The notes under the pieces are model-generated. The model was not told the origin of the DNA and did no database searches. It saw nothing but the letters and a program-made list of their open reading frames with translations. Below are positions 61,083-64,000 of a stretch of DNA of 64,000 bases, piece by piece. Position numbers and translations under genes: made by a program. Source of the stretch: Paenibacillus sp. UNC499MF (lineage in GTDB: Bacteria > Bacillota > Bacilli > Paenibacillales > NBRC-103111); contig NZ_FNVF01000017.1 of assembly GCF_900107975.1 (NCBI RefSeq), positions 41,090 through 105,089 on the forward strand, in the 5' to 3' direction. Every line of letters begins with the position of its first letter. Position 1 is the stretch's first letter.

Positions 61083-63668
61083 ATGTCACATCATCCGAAA
61101 ACTCCCCTTCCGACCCCGCCTCCGCAGCAGATGGAATACAGCGGGTATACGGTTCCGTTGTACTCCACCGCCGGAATCCTGGCGGGCGCGGATACGTCCC
61201 CCGAAGCTCTGCTGGAGCTGCGGAGTCTTCTTATCCGGTCCGGCGTCAAGCGCATCGTTCCCTGCAAAGACTGGCATTCCGCCGCCAAAATGCCTCTGGC
61301 CGTCTATATCGGCAAGCTGCCGGCCGATCCGGCCGTCCAGCGGGAATTTCGCAGCCGGCGCAGCGGCGATCCGCTAGGAATTCCCGAGGAGGGCTACACC
61401 CTTGCGGCACGCCGCGGCAAACGCGGCGGCAGCATGATCGTGCTGGCGGGCGCGGATCATACGGGCACGCTCTATGCGGTACGCACGCTCAAGCAGCTCA
61501 TCCGCAAAGGCCCGATGATGGCCGCGGTGCCGGCCGTCACGATCCGGGACTTTCCCTCGTTCCCCGTCAGAGGCGTTGTGGAAGGCTTCTACGGCGGCCC
61601 GTGGACTCCGGACGACCGGGTTAATCTTATCGCTTTCCTTGGCGATCATAAAATGAACACGTACCTCTACGCTCCGAAAGATGATCCTTACCTACGCGAC
61701 CGCTGGCGGGAGCCGTACCCGGAGGAGGAGCTCCGTCATATCCGCAGGTACGTGGACGCTGCCGAGAAAGCCGGCGTCCGCTTCGTTTACGCGCTCTCCC
61801 CCGGGCTCGACATCTGTTTCTCGTCGAACGAGGAATTTCAAAAGCTGACTGCCAAAGCCAGCCAGATGTGGACGCTCGGAGTCCGCCATTTTTCTCTGTT
61901 GATGGACGATATTTTCCAAAATCCCAACTGTGCGGACGATGTGCAGAAGTTCGGCGGGGACGAGAGTCCCGCTGCCGCGGCCCAGGCTTATCTGCTGAAC
62001 CGCTTCAACCGCGAGTTCATAGGGGCGCATCCCGGAGCGTCAAGGCTTATAACGGCGCCGACGGAATATTACCAGGACGGCATCAGCCCTTACCGGAAAC
62101 GCTTCGCCGAATTGGTAAATCCCGGCATACTCGTCTGCTGGACGGGGATCGGCATCGCTCCGGCCGTTGTCACTTCCGAAGAATCCGAGCGGATCCGTGC
62201 GGTGTTCAATCATGATATGCTCTTGTGGGATAACTACCCGGTGACGGATTATGTCCGTGAGAAGCTCTTTCTCGGGCCTCTGGAGGGCCGGGCCGCCGAC
62301 TTGCACAAGCACGGCCAGTTCGGTTACTTATCCAATCCGATGGAACACTTGCAGGCCTCTCTGCTCGCTTTGTTTACATCAGCCGAATATGCCTGGAAGC
62401 CCGAAGCTTATCAGCCCTGGGAATCCTGGGAAAGATCGCTTAAGGAATTCGGAGGTCCGCTCTATAAGGAACTGCGGATTTTTGCGGAAAATCATCTATC
62501 CTCCGCCGTTCATACCGGTGAATCTCCGAAGCTCACAGCTCTTCTTGCGGACTTCTGGGAAAATTTCGAGAAGGGCACACCGGAGAAAGCCGCAGCCCGT
62601 TTGGCCGCATACTTCGGCTCTATGCGCAGGGCAGCGGTACGTTTGAGTCAGTTGCCCAATCCCGATTTCGTAAGGGAAACGGCGGACTGGCTGAAAAAGA
62701 CCGGCTTTTACGGTAAAGCCGGAGAATCCGCTCTCTCCCTTCTCCTAGCGATGATGCGGGGCAGCGATGAAGAAGCTGATGCCCGGTACTCCGCCTACGC
62801 CGCCGTTCTCACGCAGGATACCGTCGACATCGAGGTGGCGGAGCCAAGAACAGGCTCGCGCCGTATCGACGGTGAGAATCGCGAGCGGGGTGAATCCGAG
62901 CTTATCCGGTATACAGCGGACTATGGGGCGACAACCGGGACGAACGAGTGGGGTTACGAGGTGACGGTCGTGAACGGACGCATCGTCCGGGAGGGCGGCA
63001 ACAACTCGGTCATCCCCGCCGACGGCTATGTACTCAGCCTTCACTCGGGTCAAGACAGAGAATGGCTGAAAAACATGACGATAGTAGGCGCGAAAGTGGA
63101 CATCCGTGACGGGAGCGTAACCATCTCGGTCGAAAAGGGAATCTACCCGGTCCCCAACAAAAAGGTTTCGGCCGACGGAGTTATGGAGCCGTTCCTGCAG
63201 CGGGTCACGGCGGCCTACGAGATGTATGTCCGGTGGCGTGAGAACCGCGGATTCACCGATCCGATCAGCACACTTCCGGCCTGGGAGGGCAACGTGCTCG
63301 CTAACATGACGGACGGCAGAGGGGACACGTATTTCTGGAGCGGGAGAGCTCCGCAATCCGGAGATTACGTGGGCGTAAACCTGGGACAGACGGCGGAGGT
63401 ACGACAGGTCCGCATCAGTCTGGGCCACCCCGACCCCGCCGCTCCGCAGGCAGGCGACCTCATCCGCAGCGCTTCTCTGGAAGCTTCGCTGAATGGCCTC
63501 AGCTGGACGAAGCTGGCGGAGTTCTCAGAGCAGCGGGAGATTGATTTCGTTCCAGCAGCCCCCTTACGCGCTCACTTTATCCGGCTGAAAAGCAGGGCGC
63601 CCCAGACCGAGTGGGTCATGGTCCGTGAGTTTGCGGTCACGGCGGACCGCGATCAGACGGCAAACTGA
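61083..63668 (+). CDS. GH84 beta-N-acetylglucosaminidase (NagJ/O-GlcNAcase-like)
   Basis: This 861-residue enzyme has an N-terminal beta-hexosaminidase-like domain (about residues 15-155), the GH84 catalytic domain starting at PVRGVVEGFYGGPWT (about 161-175), and the catalytic Asp pair in LLMDDI (residues 275-276). A helical region and a C-terminal F5/8 discoidin-like domain (about 715-855) follow. GH84 enzymes remove terminal GlcNAc by substrate-assisted catalysis. No signal peptide is visible at MSHHPKTPLPTPPPQQ, so it may act in the cytoplasm. AAAAAAGGAGTGAG precedes the ATG. Confidence 0.92.
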   Translation: MSHHPKTPLPTPPPQQMEYSGYTVPLYSTAGILAGADTSPEALLELRSLLIRSGVKRIVPCKDWHSAAKMPLAVYIGKLPADPAVQREFRSRRSGDPLGIPEEGYTLAARRGKRGGSMIVLAGADHTGTLYAVRTLKQLIRKGPMMAAVPAVTIRDFPSFPVRGVVEGFYGGPWTPDDRVNLIAFLGDHKMNTYLYAPKDDPYLRDRWREPYPEEELRHIRRYVDAAEKAGVRFVYALSPGLDICFSSNEEFQKLTAKASQMWTLGVRHFSLLMDDIFQNPNCADDVQKFGGDESPAAAAQAYLLNRFNREFIGAHPGASRLITAPTEYYQDGISPYRKRFAELVNPGILVCWTGIGIAPAVVTSEESERIRAVFNHDMLLWDNYPVTDYVREKLFLGPLEGRAADLHKHGQFGYLSNPMEHLQASLLALFTSAEYAWKPEAYQPWESWERSLKEFGGPLYKELRIFAENHLSSAVHTGESPKLTALLADFWENFEKGTPEKAAARLAAYFGSMRRAAVRLSQLPNPDFVRETADWLKKTGFYGKAGESALSLLLAMMRGSDEEADARYSAYAAVLTQDTVDIEVAEPRTGSRRIDGENRERGESELIRYTADYGATTGTNEWGYEVTVVNGRIVREGGNNSVIPADGYVLSLHSGQDREWLKNMTIVGAKVDIRDGSVTISVEKGIYPVPNKKVSADGVMEPFLQRVTAAYEMYVRWRENRGFTDPISTLPAWEGNVLANMTDGRGDTYFWSGRAPQSGDYVGVNLGQTAEVRQVRISLGHPDPAAPQAGDLIRSASLEASLNGLSWTKLAEFSEQREIDFVPAAPLRAHFIRLKSRAPQTEWVMVREFAVTADRDQTAN

Positions 63669-64000
63669 TCGAGGGCGGAAATGCGGGAATAGCCTTGCTT
63701 GCAGGTTTGATTAGACTTAACAGTTTTGGTGGGGAAGGTTCGTGATCTGGCGTGGTTTGTGGGGTTCGATTCGTGGTCCACGGCGCTTTCTGGTGGATTC
63801 ACGATTCGTTCGTAGCCGATTTGTATTTGATCGGCGGCTCACCCGCACTACATCAAAGCTTCATCAAGGAACTTTGAACGGTTCCTTGTGCGGATTTTTA
63901 TTGGACGCTGTCTCCATTTCAAGCGGTCCTTATCTTAAAAAAAGCCTGTCATCCCGAACATAAGCTCTGAAGTGCACCCCTTAGAATGGACATTGGAAAA
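63669..64000. other. Window end, no gene recognised
   Basis: These 332 bases follow the GH84 gene. Open frames here lack ribosome sites and family likeness. A short hairpin at 63865-63888 may end the GH84 transcript. Confidence 0.4.
63865..63899 (+). terminator. Possible terminator after GH84
   Basis: CAAGGAAC (63865-63872) pairs perfectly with GTTCCTTG (63881-63888), and a short T run follows six bases later. It is about 200 bases past the stop codon. Confidence 0.4.

Noticed and set aside
63742..63963. 73-codon plus-strand ORF at the window end
   Set aside because: It has no ribosome site and no recognisable protein features, and contains a likely terminator.

Overview
The window reads as chromosomal DNA of a spore-forming, high-GC member of the Paenibacillaceae (Paenibacillus-like Firmicutes). 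The basis is the accDA-pyk and dnaE neighbourhoods, sporulation genes (ytvI, ytrH/ytrI, yheC/yheD-type ATP-grasp genes, cotJABC), strong AGGAGG ribosome sites with frequent TTG/GTG starts, and many U-tailed hairpin terminators. I see no rRNA, tRNA, CRISPR array, transposase or integrase. Names come from protein sequence and context only; no database search was run.

Layout. 1-15.4 kb is housekeeping: ytvI, fxsA, a thioesterase, pyk-accA-accD, dnaE with two unusual low-complexity insertions, two aminotransferases (one HisC), then ytrH-ytrI. 15.4-20.3 kb is visibly more AT-rich and holds a rearranged ComQXPA-type quorum-sensing locus: comP-comA-comQ on the minus strand and, divergently, a previously easy-to-miss 55-residue comX-like gene ending in Trp, followed by a cluster of TTGCGC motifs and a 47-residue ORF. 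20.3-25.1 kb has ytpI, ytoI, a 45-bp tandem repeat, two small genes and an SgrR-like regulator. 25.3-32.3 kb contains a quinone-oxidoreductase-type enzyme and a minus-strand operon joining an ABC sugar importer (no ATPase), a GlcNAc-type PTS EIICB and a BglG/GlcT-type antiterminator. Its leader has a good promoter, an intrinsic terminator overlapping an RAT-like motif, and a perfect cre match.

32.5-37.6 kb is a four-gene tandem array of YheC/YheD ATP-grasp proteins. 37.6-44.3 kb has polyprenyl-phosphate-sugar glycosylation genes (GT2, DUF2304, SMR-like flippase, two GT39-like enzymes) interrupted by an NfeD-flotillin pair behind a sigma-W-type promoter. 44.5-49.4 kb has a HAD hydrolase, an RpiR regulator with nagB-nagA, and a ROK regulator. 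49.6-54.5 kb has an MFS transporter, a Gfo/Idh-TIM-barrel operon, two small proteins and a pirin. 54.9-59.3 kb is cell-envelope: a holin-like protein, an NlpC/P60 hydrolase and a 3D-domain protein, each behind a c-di-AMP (ydaO-type) riboswitch, on either side of a polysaccharide deacetylase. 59.7-63.7 kb has cotJABC and a GH84 beta-N-acetylglucosaminidase without signal peptide.

Two themes link the genes. One is amino-sugar use: ABC/PTS uptake, NagA, NagB, the RpiR and ROK regulators and GH84 would together take GlcNAc to fructose-6-phosphate. The other is envelope and spore building. The most notable item is the rearranged ComQXPA locus.
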